Positions 8,442-17,062 of a DNA stretch of 64,000 nt are shown here, one piece after another. The position numbers and the translations under genes are program-made. The notes under the pieces were generated by a model that was not told the origin of the DNA, made no database searches, and saw nothing but the letters and a program-made list of their open reading frames with translations. Every line of letters begins with the position of its first letter. Position 1 is the first letter of the stretch. The DNA is from Pelagihabitans sp965238025 (GTDB lineage: Bacteria > Bacteroidota > Bacteroidia > Flavobacteriales > Flavobacteriaceae), in NCBI GenBank assembly GCA_965238025.1, contig OZ250162.1, positions 3,968,001-4,032,000 on the forward strand, in the 5' to 3' direction.

Positions 8442-9653
8442 ATGAAACTCCATAGAAATCTCGTATTTGCGGTAATCGATGCATTAAACCTTATTTTTAA
8501 TGAGGGTGAATATGCCGATAAGGTAGTACAGAAAGTATTAAAATATGACAAGCGTTGGGGTTCTAGGGATCGGGGCTTTATTGCTGAAACCACTTATGAA
8601 ATGGTCCGGTACAAAAGATTGTATACTGAAATAGCTGATGTTAGGGCACCCTATAGAAGAAGCGATCTCTTTCGTATGTGGGCCGTTTGGGCCGTATTAA
8701 AAGGCATACAATTGCCCGATTGGAAACAAATTGAACCTACCCCTGAGCGACGCATCAAAGGAAAGTTTGATGAACTCTCAAAAATCAGAAAATTTAAGGA
8801 GGCCATACCGGATTGGATCGATGAACTGTGCGAAAAGGCCCTAGGCGATAAATTATGGACAGCGGAATTGGCTGCCCTCAATATAAAAGCAGAAGTAATA
8901 CTACGTACAAATACCCTCAAAATCAGCAAAAAAGAGCTTCAAAAGACTCTTCTTGATGAAGGTATTGTAACAGAGCCTATTAAGGGGTATCCCTCAGCCT
9001 TAAGACTACCGGAACGTGTCAATGTTTTTCAAACCGAGTCTTTTAAAAATGGCTTTTTTGAAGTACAGGATGCCTCTTCGCAATTGGTTGCCGAACTTCT
9101 TGATGTAAAACCCGGACAGCGTGTAGTCGATACTTGTGCGGGCGCAGGGGGAAAATCACTGCATTTGGCTGCGCTCATGGAAAACAAAGGGCAATTGATT
9201 GCCATGGATATCTATGGGAGTAAATTAAAGGAGCTTAAACGTCGCGCTAGAAGAAATGGTGCCCATAATATAGAACCTAGGAAAATTACCTCTACCAAGG
9301 TATTTAAAAAACTCTACGGGAGTGCTGACCGCGTATTGATTGACGCACCATGTACGGGACTAGGTGTTCTTAGAAGAAACCCGGATTCGAAATGGAAAAT
9401 GCAGCCGGAATTTTTGGACAAAATTGTAAAAGTGCAGTATGACATCATTCGCTCTTACAGTAAAATTGTGAAAGCGGGCGGTAAAATGGTTTATGCCACT
9501 TGCTCTATTCTTCCGCAAGAAAACAACGATCAGGTTACCTCCTTCCTGGCCTCGGAGGAGGGAAAGGATTTCACTTTAATTGAAGAAAAGAAAATCTACG
9601 CATCGAAAAGTGGTTTTGACGGATTTTATATGGCCTTGTTGGAGAAAAAATAA
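8442..9653 (+). CDS. RsmB/NOP family rRNA (cytosine-5) methyltransferase
   Basis: 403 residues with an N-terminal helical NusB-like region, then a Rossmann SAM-dependent methyltransferase domain. The SAM-binding motif is DTCAGAGGKSLHLAAL. The two catalytic cysteines of RNA m5C methyltransferases are in DAPCTGLG (Cys304) and ATCSI (Cys354). The expected product is m5C in 16S rRNA, as made by RsmB, although the exact target cytosine is not readable from sequence. It is a monocistronic housekeeping gene divergent from the ECF sigma operon. Confidence 0.9.
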   Translation: MKLHRNLVFAVIDALNLIFNEGEYADKVVQKVLKYDKRWGSRDRGFIAETTYEMVRYKRLYTEIADVRAPYRRSDLFRMWAVWAVLKGIQLPDWKQIEPTPERRIKGKFDELSKIRKFKEAIPDWIDELCEKALGDKLWTAELAALNIKAEVILRTNTLKISKKELQKTLLDEGIVTEPIKGYPSALRLPERVNVFQTESFKNGFFEVQDASSQLVAELLDVKPGQRVVDTCAGAGGKSLHLAALMENKGQLIAMDIYGSKLKELKRRARRNGAHNIEPRKITSTKVFKKLYGSADRVLIDAPCTGLGVLRRNPDSKWKMQPEFLDKIVKVQYDIIRSYSKIVKAGGKMVYATCSILPQENNDQVTSFLASEEGKDFTLIEEKKIYASKSGFDGFYMALLEKK

Positions 9654-9732
9654 ACGCCACAGCTTCCCAAAACACAAGAAACCCATGACCAATTTGGCAA
9701 TTTGGGACTAGAATATAAGTTCTTACCAAAAA

Positions 9733-10305
9733 ATGAAACAGCTCACCCAATTTATAGAGAAACACCTATCAGGTAAAAAGGTTTTAGTGCTTTTTGTGTT
9801 GACCAATATGGTTTATGTCTTTATGCTAACCATCACGATTCCGCGAACAAAGAATTTCGCGAACGGAATGGACTTGTTAGATATGATACCAACGGGATAT
9901 GACTTGAATTATGTAAGCGAGTTATTCAGTGCACTTGGCGAGGAAGGACGCCAGACCTACCTGACCAACCAAATACCTGTAGATATGCTTTATCCGTTTC
10001 TATTTGGGGTGTCGTACAGTTTGCTCCTGGCCTATTTTCTAAAAAAGTTGAATAGGTTCAAAGCGCCATTTTCGTATTTGTGCTTGCTACCAATACTAGC
10101 GGGAATCGCAGACTATTTCGAAAATTTCGGAATCATCTCATTGTTAAATAGCTACCCCGACTTGACTGAAACTGCCGTAAGCGCAACGAATACTTTTTCG
10201 CTAATAAAAAGTACGTCGACAATGGCTTTTTTCATTGCCTTAATAATCACATTACTTTTATTGGGCTTTAATACTATCAATAGAAAAACCTCCCCTCCCC
10301 GATAG
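9733..10305 (+). CDS. four-helix integral membrane protein, function unknown
   Basis: 190 residues with about four transmembrane helices (near 17-36, 80-99, 108-135 and 160-180) and a loop of about 45 residues after helix 1. I do not recognise a catalytic motif. The C-terminus (RKTSPPR) runs into a dispersed-type hairpin at 10298-10313: the stop codon TAG (10303-10305) lies in the hairpin itself, so the last residues may have been provided by the repeat. Confidence 0.7.
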   Translation: MKQLTQFIEKHLSGKKVLVLFVLTNMVYVFMLTITIPRTKNFANGMDLLDMIPTGYDLNYVSELFSALGEEGRQTYLTNQIPVDMLYPFLFGVSYSLLLAYFLKKLNRFKAPFSYLCLLPILAGIADYFENFGIISLLNSYPDLTETAVSATNTFSLIKSTSTMAFFIALIITLLLLGFNTINRKTSPPR

Positions 10306-10313
10306 CCATCGGG
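10298..10313. repeat. CCCGAT(N4)ATCGGG hairpin, REP-like
   Basis: CCCGAT (10298-10303), loop AGCC, ATCGGG (10308-10313). It overlaps the stop codon of the membrane protein gene. From memory this motif is common in flavobacterial intergenic DNA. The rest of the 10306-10580 spacer shows no gene; it carries the purL promoter at its right end. Confidence 0.5.
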
Positions 10314-10541
10314 ACGTCTTATTATAAGATGACCGAGCATGAGCTCTGAGCGAGATGAGGCGATCGAAGAATTAAGAGGTGTATAGCAATAAACTATAGC
10401 ACAGCACCTAAACTTGAACAACACCATACCTAACCATTCCTTAGAGGGGGCTACACTCAAATATTCGAAGTAATCAACAATCTGTTAACTTTTTAAATAA
10501 AATCCAACCACATTTAGTTTACACTAAATACAACTTTGGTA

Positions 10542-10549
10542 TAAATTTG
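10542..10549 (+). promoter_or_regulatory. -7 promoter element of purL
   Basis: TAAATTTG matches TAnnTTTG, 31 bp before the purL ATG. The region upstream is AT-rich. No PurR-type palindrome or purine riboswitch was recognised. Confidence 0.5.
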
Positions 10550-10580
10550 CACTTTCTCAAACCCAACAATTCAAAGGTTC

Positions 10581-13500
10581 ATGATTCACTTTTTCGGGGA
10601 GCTCAACAACAAAGTTTTTGCAGTACAGACCAATCAAAAGCTATCTCAAGAAAACATTGATAAACTCATCTGGCTATTCGCCTGTCCTGAACTTGTTTCA
10701 GGAGCAACTAACACACCTTTGGCGTCTCTTGACGCCTTTTTTATTGGTCCAAGGGCGGCGATGATTACACCTTGGAGCACCAATGCGACCGAGATTACCC
10801 AGAATATGGGGATTTCAGGTATCACCCGGATTGAAGAGTTCCAAGCTGCGCAAAAGGAGTTCACCCACTTTGACCCTATGCTTTCTCAAAAATTTGATGG
10901 ACTGGACCAGGATATTTTTAAAATAGATGCAGAGCCGGAATCTATTTTAACCATTGAGGATATTGCATCATACAACAAACAGGAAGGACTCGCCTTAAAT
11001 AATGAAGAAGTCGAGTATTTAGATAAGCTATCGGAAAAAATAGGCCGAAAACTGACCGATTCCGAAGTCTTTGGTTTTAGTCAGGTCAATTCGGAACATT
11101 GCCGCCATAAAATATTTAATGGCACCTTCGTCATAGATGGAGCGGAAATGCCCACCTCTCTTTTTAAGCTTATCAAAAAAACCTCTCAAGAAAATCCCAA
11201 CGATATTGTTTCGGCCTATAAGGACAATGTTGCGTTTATAAAAGGGCCAAAAGTGGTACAATTTGCTCCCAAAACGGCTGACAAGCCCGATTTCTATCGG
11301 GAAGAAGAATTTGAATCGGTTATTTCGCTCAAGGCCGAAACACACAACTTCCCCACAACGGTAGAACCTTTTAATGGTGCAGCAACGGGTTCCGGAGGTG
11401 AGATACGCGACCGATTAGCTGGTGGCAAAGGTTCATTGCCCTTGGCAGGAACGGCAGTATACATGACTTCATATTCAAGATTGGAAGAAAATAAACCTTG
11501 GGAAAAGGGAATGCCCGCGCGTGAATGGCTCTATCAAACCCCCATGGATATTTTAATAAAGGCATCCAACGGCGCGTCTGATTTTGGGAATAAGTTTGGG
11601 CAGCCCCTCATTACCGGTTCTGTTTTGACCTTTGAACACCAAGAACAAACGGCCACATCGAGTGGAGTCGAGATGTCTAGACGACTAGCCTATGACAAGG
11701 TCATTATGCAAGCTGGTGGTATTGGGTACGGAAAAGCGGAACAAGCCTTAAAAGATACCCCAAAAACTGGTGATAAAATTGTAATCTTAGGTGGTGACAA
11801 CTACCGCATCGGAATGGGTGGCGCAGCTGTATCGAGTGCTGATACCGGTGAATTTAGTTCGGCAATAGAACTAAATGCAGTACAACGCTCCAATCCTGAA
11901 ATGCAAAAGAGAGCTGCCAACGCCGTTCGCGGTATGGTAGAGAGCGATGTAAATTCCATTGTGTCCATACATGATCATGGTGCAGGGGGTCACCTGAACT
12001 GCCTATCAGAACTCGTAGAAGATACTGGTGGAAAAATTGATTTGGATAAACTCCCAGTCGGTGACCCTACCCTATCCGCCAAAGAAATTATCGGGAATGA
12101 ATCCCAAGAACGAATGGGCTTGGTTATCGGAAAAGACGATGCGGCGCTCCTTGGCCGAATTGCCGAAAGGGAACGTTCTCCCATGTATGAAGTGGGTGAT
12201 GTTACAGGCGATGATCGCTTTACCTTCGAATCAAAAACCACTGGTGAAAAACCTATGGACGTTAATCTTTCGGATATTTTCGGAAGTTCCCCAAAAACCA
12301 TAATGACCGATAAAACGGTTCAAAGAACATATAAAAATCCCGAATATTCGTTGGAGTTCTTTCATGACTACTTGGAACAAGTGTTGCAATTGGAAGCCGT
12401 CGCTTGCAAAGATTGGCTCACCAATAAAGTAGATAGATGCGTGGGCGGCCGAGTGGCCAAACAACAATGTGCAGGTCCGTTGCAGCTACCCCTGAACAAT
12501 GTAGGCATAATGGCCTTGGATTTTAAAGGAAAAGAGGGTATTGCTACCAGTATTGGCCACTCCCCTATTTCAGGATTGATCGATTCTGGTGCTGGAAGCA
12601 AAAACAGTATTGCGGAGGCTTTAACGAATATCATTTGGGCACCCTTAAAAAATGGATTAAAATCCGTTTCGCTTTCAGCAAACTGGATGTGGCCCTGTAA
12701 GAACGAAGGGGAAGATGCCAGACTCTACAAAGCCGTACAAGCTATTTGCGATTTTTCGATTGCCTTGGGCATCAATGTTCCAACGGGAAAGGATTCCCTT
12801 TCCATGAAACAGAAATATAAGGATGGGGATGTCATTAGCCCAGGAACTGTTATCATTTCTGCTGCCGGAAACTGTGATGATATTACCAAAGTAGTTGAAC
12901 CCGTTCTCCAAAAAAATGGTGGAAATATGTATTATATTAATCTATCTAGGGACAATTATAAACTTGGAGGTTCTTCTTTCGGCCAGGTGTTGAATGCCGT
13001 CGGTAGTGAAGCTCCGACCATAAAAGATGACGCCTATTTCAAGTTGGTTTTCAATTCAATTCAAACTTTGATTAGAAATGGTCAAATCATTGCTGGTCAT
13101 GATGTTGCTTCGGGTGGATTAATTACGACCCTATTAGAGTTGTGTTTTGCGGATGTGGATTTGGGGGCTGAATTGGACCTATCCAGTTTAGGGGAATCTG
13201 ACACCATAAAACTGTTGTTTTCAGAGAATTCGGGTATTGTTTTTCAAGCTAAACGTGATGGCAATCGAGACTTGGAAAAAGCACTCGAAGCCGCAAATAT
13301 TAATTTCGAAAAGCTAGGGAATGTAGCATCAGAAAGCACCCTTACCATCAAAAATGGAGGTATGGAAATGGGCTTGAATATTGTTTCACTAAGGGATACA
13401 TGGTTTAAGACTTCCTATTTATTAGACAACAAACAAACGGCAAAAGGTTTAGCAAAAGATCGCTTTGACAATTATAAGGAGCAGCCATTGCAATATCAGT

Positions 13501-14300
13501 TCCCAAGCCAATTTTCCGGCAAGCATGTCACCCTGAGCTTGTCGAAGGGCAGGCCAAAAGCAGCCATCCTTAGAGAAAAAGGCAGCAACTCAGAACGTGA
13601 AATGGCAAACGCCATGTACTTAGCAGGTTTTGATGTGAAGGATGTACACATGACCGACTTGATAACCGGTAGGGAAACTTTAGAAGATATTCAGTTCTTG
13701 GGTGCCGTTGGTGGCTTTTCCAATTCCGATGTTTTAGGAAGTGCCAAAGGATGGGCAGGTGCCATCAAATACAACGAAAGGGCCAATAAAGTCATCAAAG
13801 ACTTTTTTGCAAGGCAAGATACCTTGTCTATCGGAATCTGCAATGGTTGTCAGTTGTTTATGGAACTTGACCTTATAAATCCTGACCACGAGACCCATGG
13901 TAAAATGACCTATAATGACTCCAATAAACACGAGAGCAACTTTACCTCGGTTAAGATTCAGGAAAACAATTCGGTAATGCTATCCAATTTGGAGGGCACC
14001 ACCCTTGGCGTATGGATTTCTCATGGCGAAGGGAAATTTAACCTTCCACATTCCGAAGACAAATACGATATCGTTGCCAAATACGGTTATGAAGGATATC
14101 CTGCCAATCCGAATGGTAGCGATTTCAATACCGCCATGCTTTGCGATAGTACCGGAAGGCATCTGGTTACCATGCCCCATATTGAACGTTCCATCTTTCC
14201 TTGGAACTGGGCACACTACCCCGGGGACAGAAACGATGTCGTTTCACCTTGGCTGGAAGCTTTTGTAAATGCTAGGGTTTGGGTCGAGAAAAACAATTAA
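10581..14300 (+). CDS. purL: phosphoribosylformylglycinamidine synthase, large single-chain form
   Basis: A 1239-residue FGAM synthase, the fourth step of de novo purine synthesis (FGAR + Gln + ATP to FGAM). The single polypeptide contains an N-terminal domain, two synthetase halves (SEHCRHKIFNG; GVEMSRRLAYDKV; DHGAGGHLNCLSELVEDTGG quoted in part) and a C-terminal glutaminase with nucleophile Cys1087 in GICNGCQ and a His/Glu in WISHGEGKF. All key motifs are intact, so it should be active. Two short segments stand out: CPELVSG (residues 35-41) and VTLSLSKG (983-990). Both are peptides encoded by dispersed flavobacterial DNA repeats inserted in frame at surface or linker positions (see findings). 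The gene is monocistronic, with a GNAT gene 57 bp downstream. Confidence 0.95.
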   Translation: MIHFFGELNNKVFAVQTNQKLSQENIDKLIWLFACPELVSGATNTPLASLDAFFIGPRAAMITPWSTNATEITQNMGISGITRIEEFQAAQKEFTHFDPMLSQKFDGLDQDIFKIDAEPESILTIEDIASYNKQEGLALNNEEVEYLDKLSEKIGRKLTDSEVFGFSQVNSEHCRHKIFNGTFVIDGAEMPTSLFKLIKKTSQENPNDIVSAYKDNVAFIKGPKVVQFAPKTADKPDFYREEEFESVISLKAETHNFPTTVEPFNGAATGSGGEIRDRLAGGKGSLPLAGTAVYMTSYSRLEENKPWEKGMPAREWLYQTPMDILIKASNGASDFGNKFGQPLITGSVLTFEHQEQTATSSGVEMSRRLAYDKVIMQAGGIGYGKAEQALKDTPKTGDKIVILGGDNYRIGMGGAAVSSADTGEFSSAIELNAVQRSNPEMQKRAANAVRGMVESDVNSIVSIHDHGAGGHLNCLSELVEDTGGKIDLDKLPVGDPTLSAKEIIGNESQERMGLVIGKDDAALLGRIAERERSPMYEVGDVTGDDRFTFESKTTGEKPMDVNLSDIFGSSPKTIMTDKTVQRTYKNPEYSLEFFHDYLEQVLQLEAVACKDWLTNKVDRCVGGRVAKQQCAGPLQLPLNNVGIMALDFKGKEGIATSIGHSPISGLIDSGAGSKNSIAEALTNIIWAPLKNGLKSVSLSANWMWPCKNEGEDARLYKAVQAICDFSIALGINVPTGKDSLSMKQKYKDGDVISPGTVIISAAGNCDDITKVVEPVLQKNGGNMYYINLSRDNYKLGGSSFGQVLNAVGSEAPTIKDDAYFKLVFNSIQTLIRNGQIIAGHDVASGGLITTLLELCFADVDLGAELDLSSLGESDTIKLLFSENSGIVFQAKRDGNRDLEKALEAANINFEKLGNVASESTLTIKNGGMEMGLNIVSLRDTWFKTSYLLDNKQTAKGLAKDRFDNYKEQPLQYQFPSQFSGKHVTLSLSKGRPKAAILREKGSNSEREMANAMYLAGFDVKDVHMTDLITGRETLEDIQFLGAVGGFSNSDVLGSAKGWAGAIKYNERANKVIKDFFARQDTLSIGICNGCQLFMELDLINPDHETHGKMTYNDSNKHESNFTSVKIQENNSVMLSNLEGTTLGVWISHGEGKFNLPHSEDKYDIVAKYGYEGYPANPNGSDFNTAMLCDSTGRHLVTMPHIERSIFPWNWAHYPGDRNDVVSPWLEAFVNARVWVEKNN
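10683..10703 (+). repeat. repeat-derived in-frame insert 1 in purL (CPELVSG)
   Basis: TCCTGAA (10685-10691) and TTCAGGA (10697-10703) form a 7-bp perfect inverted repeat around a 5-nt loop. Read in the purL frame the segment gives CPELVSG at residues 35-41, in a region where PurL orthologues (from memory) have a short variable loop. Confidence 0.65.
13529..13551 (+). repeat. repeat-derived in-frame insert 2 in purL (VTLSLSKG)
   Basis: The core CCCTGAGCTTGTCGAAGGG (13531-13549) is, from memory, a frequent intergenic repeat core in many bacterial genomes. In purL it encodes TLSLSKG (residues 984-990), just before RPKAAILREKG, the start of the glutaminase domain. Confidence 0.65.
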
Positions 14301-14357
14301 TGATTGAAAGCCCAAAATAAACGAACTGATTTGTGAAAATTCGTGAAATTTGTGATC

Positions 14358-14813
14358 ATGCAAGTACGTCCAGCTGAAAAGAAAGATATTTCGTCAATCG
14401 TTCAAATGATTGCCAATGATAAATTGGGTAAACTTCGCGAAGATTATCAAGAACCTCTTCCGAAAAAGTATTACGAGGCCTTCGAAAATATCGCTTCGGA
14501 CCCCAACCAAGAGCTTATGGTTATGGAAACATCATCAGGTCAGATTATCGGCACACTACAACTATCTTTCATACAATACTTGACCTATCAAGGCGGCATA
14601 AGAGCGCAAATTGAAGCGGTGAGGGTACATAAAGATTTTCGGGCCAAGGGAATCGGACAAAAATTATTCGAATGGGCCATCCAACGTGCCAGGGAAAAGG
14701 ATGCACATGTGGTGCAATTGACTACTGATAAAAAAAGACCGGAGGCGTTACGTTTTTATGAAAAACTTGGTTTTAAAGCCAGTCATGAAGGGATGAAATT
14801 GCACTTGTTGTAA
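14358..14813 (+). CDS. GNAT family N-acetyltransferase
   Basis: 151 residues from the ATG at 14358; an in-frame GTG at 14343 would add five residues, but MQVRPAEKKD is the normal start of this fold. The acetyl-CoA binding motif A is VHKDFRAKGIGQKLFEWAI (R/QxxGxG/A type), followed by LTTDKKRPEALRFYEKLGF, the conserved motif B and C-terminal strand. The substrate is unknown. It follows purL but is probably transcribed with weak coupling only. Confidence 0.88.
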   Translation: MQVRPAEKKDISSIVQMIANDKLGKLREDYQEPLPKKYYEAFENIASDPNQELMVMETSSGQIIGTLQLSFIQYLTYQGGIRAQIEAVRVHKDFRAKGIGQKLFEWAIQRAREKDAHVVQLTTDKKRPEALRFYEKLGFKASHEGMKLHLL

Positions 14814-14934
14814 ATTAATTTCAAATAATTCCTTAAAATTTTATACCATTCTCAAGTATCAAGTGTCAATTTCACAAATACCATTTTAATATCCCATTCA
14901 CTTTCCCTATTTTGCAGTTACCAATTAGAAACTT

Positions 14935-15095
14935 AGTGTTGCGTTAGATTTGATGTGTTGGTTAAGTCACAGTTATTTTTTGCTAGATTAAGGCAAAAAA
15001 TTATTGCATAGTCTAACTACGGAATCATTTTTTAACGCAGAACTAGTGACAAAGAACAAGACTTGGGCCAACTAAATCAGACTTAACACAACACT
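14935..15095. mobile_element. 161-bp imperfect-palindrome element (MITE-like), copy A
   Basis: Terminal inverted repeats lie at 14935-14953 and 15077-15095 (15 of 19 positions match). The interior also folds into a long imperfect hairpin centred on TAGTCTAACTA. The same size and a very similar centre occur in the element at 53909-54069. It contains no coding sequence and ends 3 bp before the acyl-CoA ligase ATG, so it forms that gene's leader. The rest of the 14814-15098 spacer is featureless AT-rich DNA. Confidence 0.6.
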
Positions 15096-15098
15096 CAT

Positions 15099-16871
15099 AT
15101 GCAAGACGTCACACGCCTTTTTGATTTTCCCTATTATGCCTTAGAAACCTATAACCTTCCCAACTACTTTGTTGACAAACACAACGGCAAATGGGTAGCT
15201 ACCTCAACGCAGGAACATATAGATAAGGCCAATGCCGTAAGTCGCGGGTTAATAAAGATGGGCGTTCAAAAAGACGACAAAATTGCCTTGATATCTATGA
15301 CCAATAGGTCGGAGTGGAATGCCATGGATATTGGCGTTTTACAAACAGGTGCACAAAATGTGCCCATCTACCCCACAATTTCAGAGGAAGATTATGCCTA
15401 TGTCCTGAACCACTCTGAAGCTTCCTATTGTTTCGTATCCTGTGCAGCTGTTTATGCCAAAGTAAAATCGATACAAGACCAGGTACCAAGTTTAAAAGAG
15501 GTGTATTCTTTTGATGAATTGGACAATTGCAAAAATTGGAGCGAAGTACTTGAGTTGGGCGCCGACACTTCAAACCAAGATGTGGTTGAGGATCGAAAGG
15601 CAGGAGTAAAACCAGAGGATTTGGCAACTTTGATTTATACCTCCGGTACGACTGGGAGACCCAAAGGAGTAATGCTATCACATAACAACTTGGTAAGTAA
15701 TGCACTGGCCAGCACAAAGCGGTTGCCTTTAGAAAAAGGAAATTCCACATGTTTGAGTTTCTTACCCATTTGCCATGTATATGAGCGGATGATGATATAT
15801 CTATATCAATATAATGGGATTACGGTGTACTATGCTGAAGGAATCGATAAAATCAGCGACAACCTAAAAGAAACCTCGCCCGATACCATGACAGCAGTAC
15901 CACGCTTGCTTGAAAAAATCTACGATGGTATCATTGCCAAGGGCAGTACATTAACCGGATTTAAAAAGAAACTTTTCTTTTGGGCCATAGATCTGGGCCT
16001 AAAATATGAACCCTATGGTCAAAACGGATGGTGGTATGAAAAGCAATTAGGCCTCGCCCGAAAATTGATTTTCAGTAAGTGGCAAGACGCCTTGGGAGGC
16101 AATTTATCCATTATCTGCTCGGGAAGTGCCGCCTTACAGCCAAGACTGGCCCGGGTTTTCACTGCCGCCGGTATCGGAATCATGGAGGGTTACGGACTCA
16201 CGGAAACCTCCCCCACTTTAACGGTAAATGATATGCGCAACAAAGGGTTCAAAATAGGAACCGTGGGAAAAGTGCTGGAAAATACCGAAATCAAAATAGC
16301 TGAAGACGGCGAAATTTGCGCCAAAGGTCCCCAAGTAATGATGGGCTATTACAAAGACCCAGAGAAAACGGCAGAAGTAATAATCGACGGATACTTTCAT
16401 ACAGGGGATATTGGTGTTATTGATTCTGATGGTTTCTTAAAAATTACGGATAGAAAGAAGCAAATGTTCAAGACTTCTGGGGGTAAATATGTAGCTCCAC
16501 AATTATTGGAAAATCGGTTTAAACAGTCACGTTTTATAGAACAGATAATGGTCGTGGGCGAAGGTGAAAAAATGCCTGCGGCTTTGATTCAACCCGATTT
16601 TGATTTTCTATTCGATTGGGCGAAGAAGAATGATATCAATATTGGTGAAAACTCCGATATCATCGTTAATGAACAGATATTGGCGAAATATCAGGAAGAG
16701 GTAAATCTGGCAAATGAAAATTTTGCTAAATGGGAAAAAGTAAAACAATTTAGATTGACTCCTGATGTATGGAATATTGACGATGGCCACCTTACTCCTA
16801 CTATGAAGTTACGCCGTAAAATTATCAAAGAAATGTATGTTGGCTTGTATAATGACATTTACGGACATTAA
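15099..16871 (+). CDS. fadD: long-chain fatty acid-CoA ligase (AMP-forming)
   Basis: A 590-residue ANL-superfamily enzyme that activates fatty acids to acyl-CoA with ATP. The AMP-binding P-loop is YTSGTTGRPKG (from residue 180). Further motifs are GYGLTETSP (substrate/AMP motif), YFHTGDIG and DRKKQMFKTSGGKYVAP (hinge and C-terminal catalytic Lys region). It resembles the LC-FACS class of about 600 residues. It precedes the beta-oxidation genes, separated by a strong terminator and the marR promoter. It therefore feeds the same pathway but has its own transcript. The symbol is functional; orthology to E. coli fadD is loose. Confidence 0.9.
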   Translation: MQDVTRLFDFPYYALETYNLPNYFVDKHNGKWVATSTQEHIDKANAVSRGLIKMGVQKDDKIALISMTNRSEWNAMDIGVLQTGAQNVPIYPTISEEDYAYVLNHSEASYCFVSCAAVYAKVKSIQDQVPSLKEVYSFDELDNCKNWSEVLELGADTSNQDVVEDRKAGVKPEDLATLIYTSGTTGRPKGVMLSHNNLVSNALASTKRLPLEKGNSTCLSFLPICHVYERMMIYLYQYNGITVYYAEGIDKISDNLKETSPDTMTAVPRLLEKIYDGIIAKGSTLTGFKKKLFFWAIDLGLKYEPYGQNGWWYEKQLGLARKLIFSKWQDALGGNLSIICSGSAALQPRLARVFTAAGIGIMEGYGLTETSPTLTVNDMRNKGFKIGTVGKVLENTEIKIAEDGEICAKGPQVMMGYYKDPEKTAEVIIDGYFHTGDIGVIDSDGFLKITDRKKQMFKTSGGKYVAPQLLENRFKQSRFIEQIMVVGEGEKMPAALIQPDFDFLFDWAKKNDINIGENSDIIVNEQILAKYQEEVNLANENFAKWEKVKQFRLTPDVWNIDDGHLTPTMKLRRKIIKEMYVGLYNDIYGH

Positions 16872-16890
16872 TTTTTTTCTTAGGAAATCG

Positions 16891-16928
16891 AAAGACCCTT
16901 CCAGATTTGCCATCTGAAGGGTCTTTTT
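16891..16928 (+). terminator. Rho-independent terminator after the acyl-CoA ligase
   Basis: Stem AAAGACCCTTC(C)AGA pairs with TCTGAAGGGTCTTT around TTTGCCA, followed by Ts. It lies 20 bp after the stop codon. Confidence 0.88.
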
Positions 16929-17001
16929 AGTACGCAATATTCCAACCCAAGGCAAATACCTACCCTTCATCGATCTTATAAATCCAAAGACCACTTTTAT
17001 T

Positions 17002-17031
17002 AAAATTTATTATGCATGCATAATAAATTTT
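17002..17031. promoter_or_regulatory. 30-bp perfect palindrome, probable MarR operator
   Basis: The palindrome is perfect over 15 + 15 bp, centred on TGCATGCA between 17016 and 17017, with AT-rich arms (AAAATTTATTA / TAATAAATTTT). It abuts the -7 element and covers the -33 region of the marR promoter, the usual place for a MarR repressor site. Confidence 0.75.
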
Positions 17032-17034
17032 TTC

Positions 17035-17042
17035 TATCTTTG
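17035..17042 (+). promoter_or_regulatory. -7 promoter element of marR-fad operon
   Basis: TATCTTTG matches TAnnTTTG exactly, 20 bp before the marR ATG at 17063 and 4 bp after the palindrome. Confidence 0.7.
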
Positions 17043-17062
17043 GTAACCCACAAACAGAATAT

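Noticed and set aside
10306..10580. Purine riboswitch or PurR site before purL
   Set aside because: No conserved purine-aptamer cores or suitable palindrome were found in the spacer.
15295..15750. Antisense frame of 151 codons in the acyl-CoA ligase gene
   Set aside because: Shadow of the coding frame; low-complexity peptide, no promoter.
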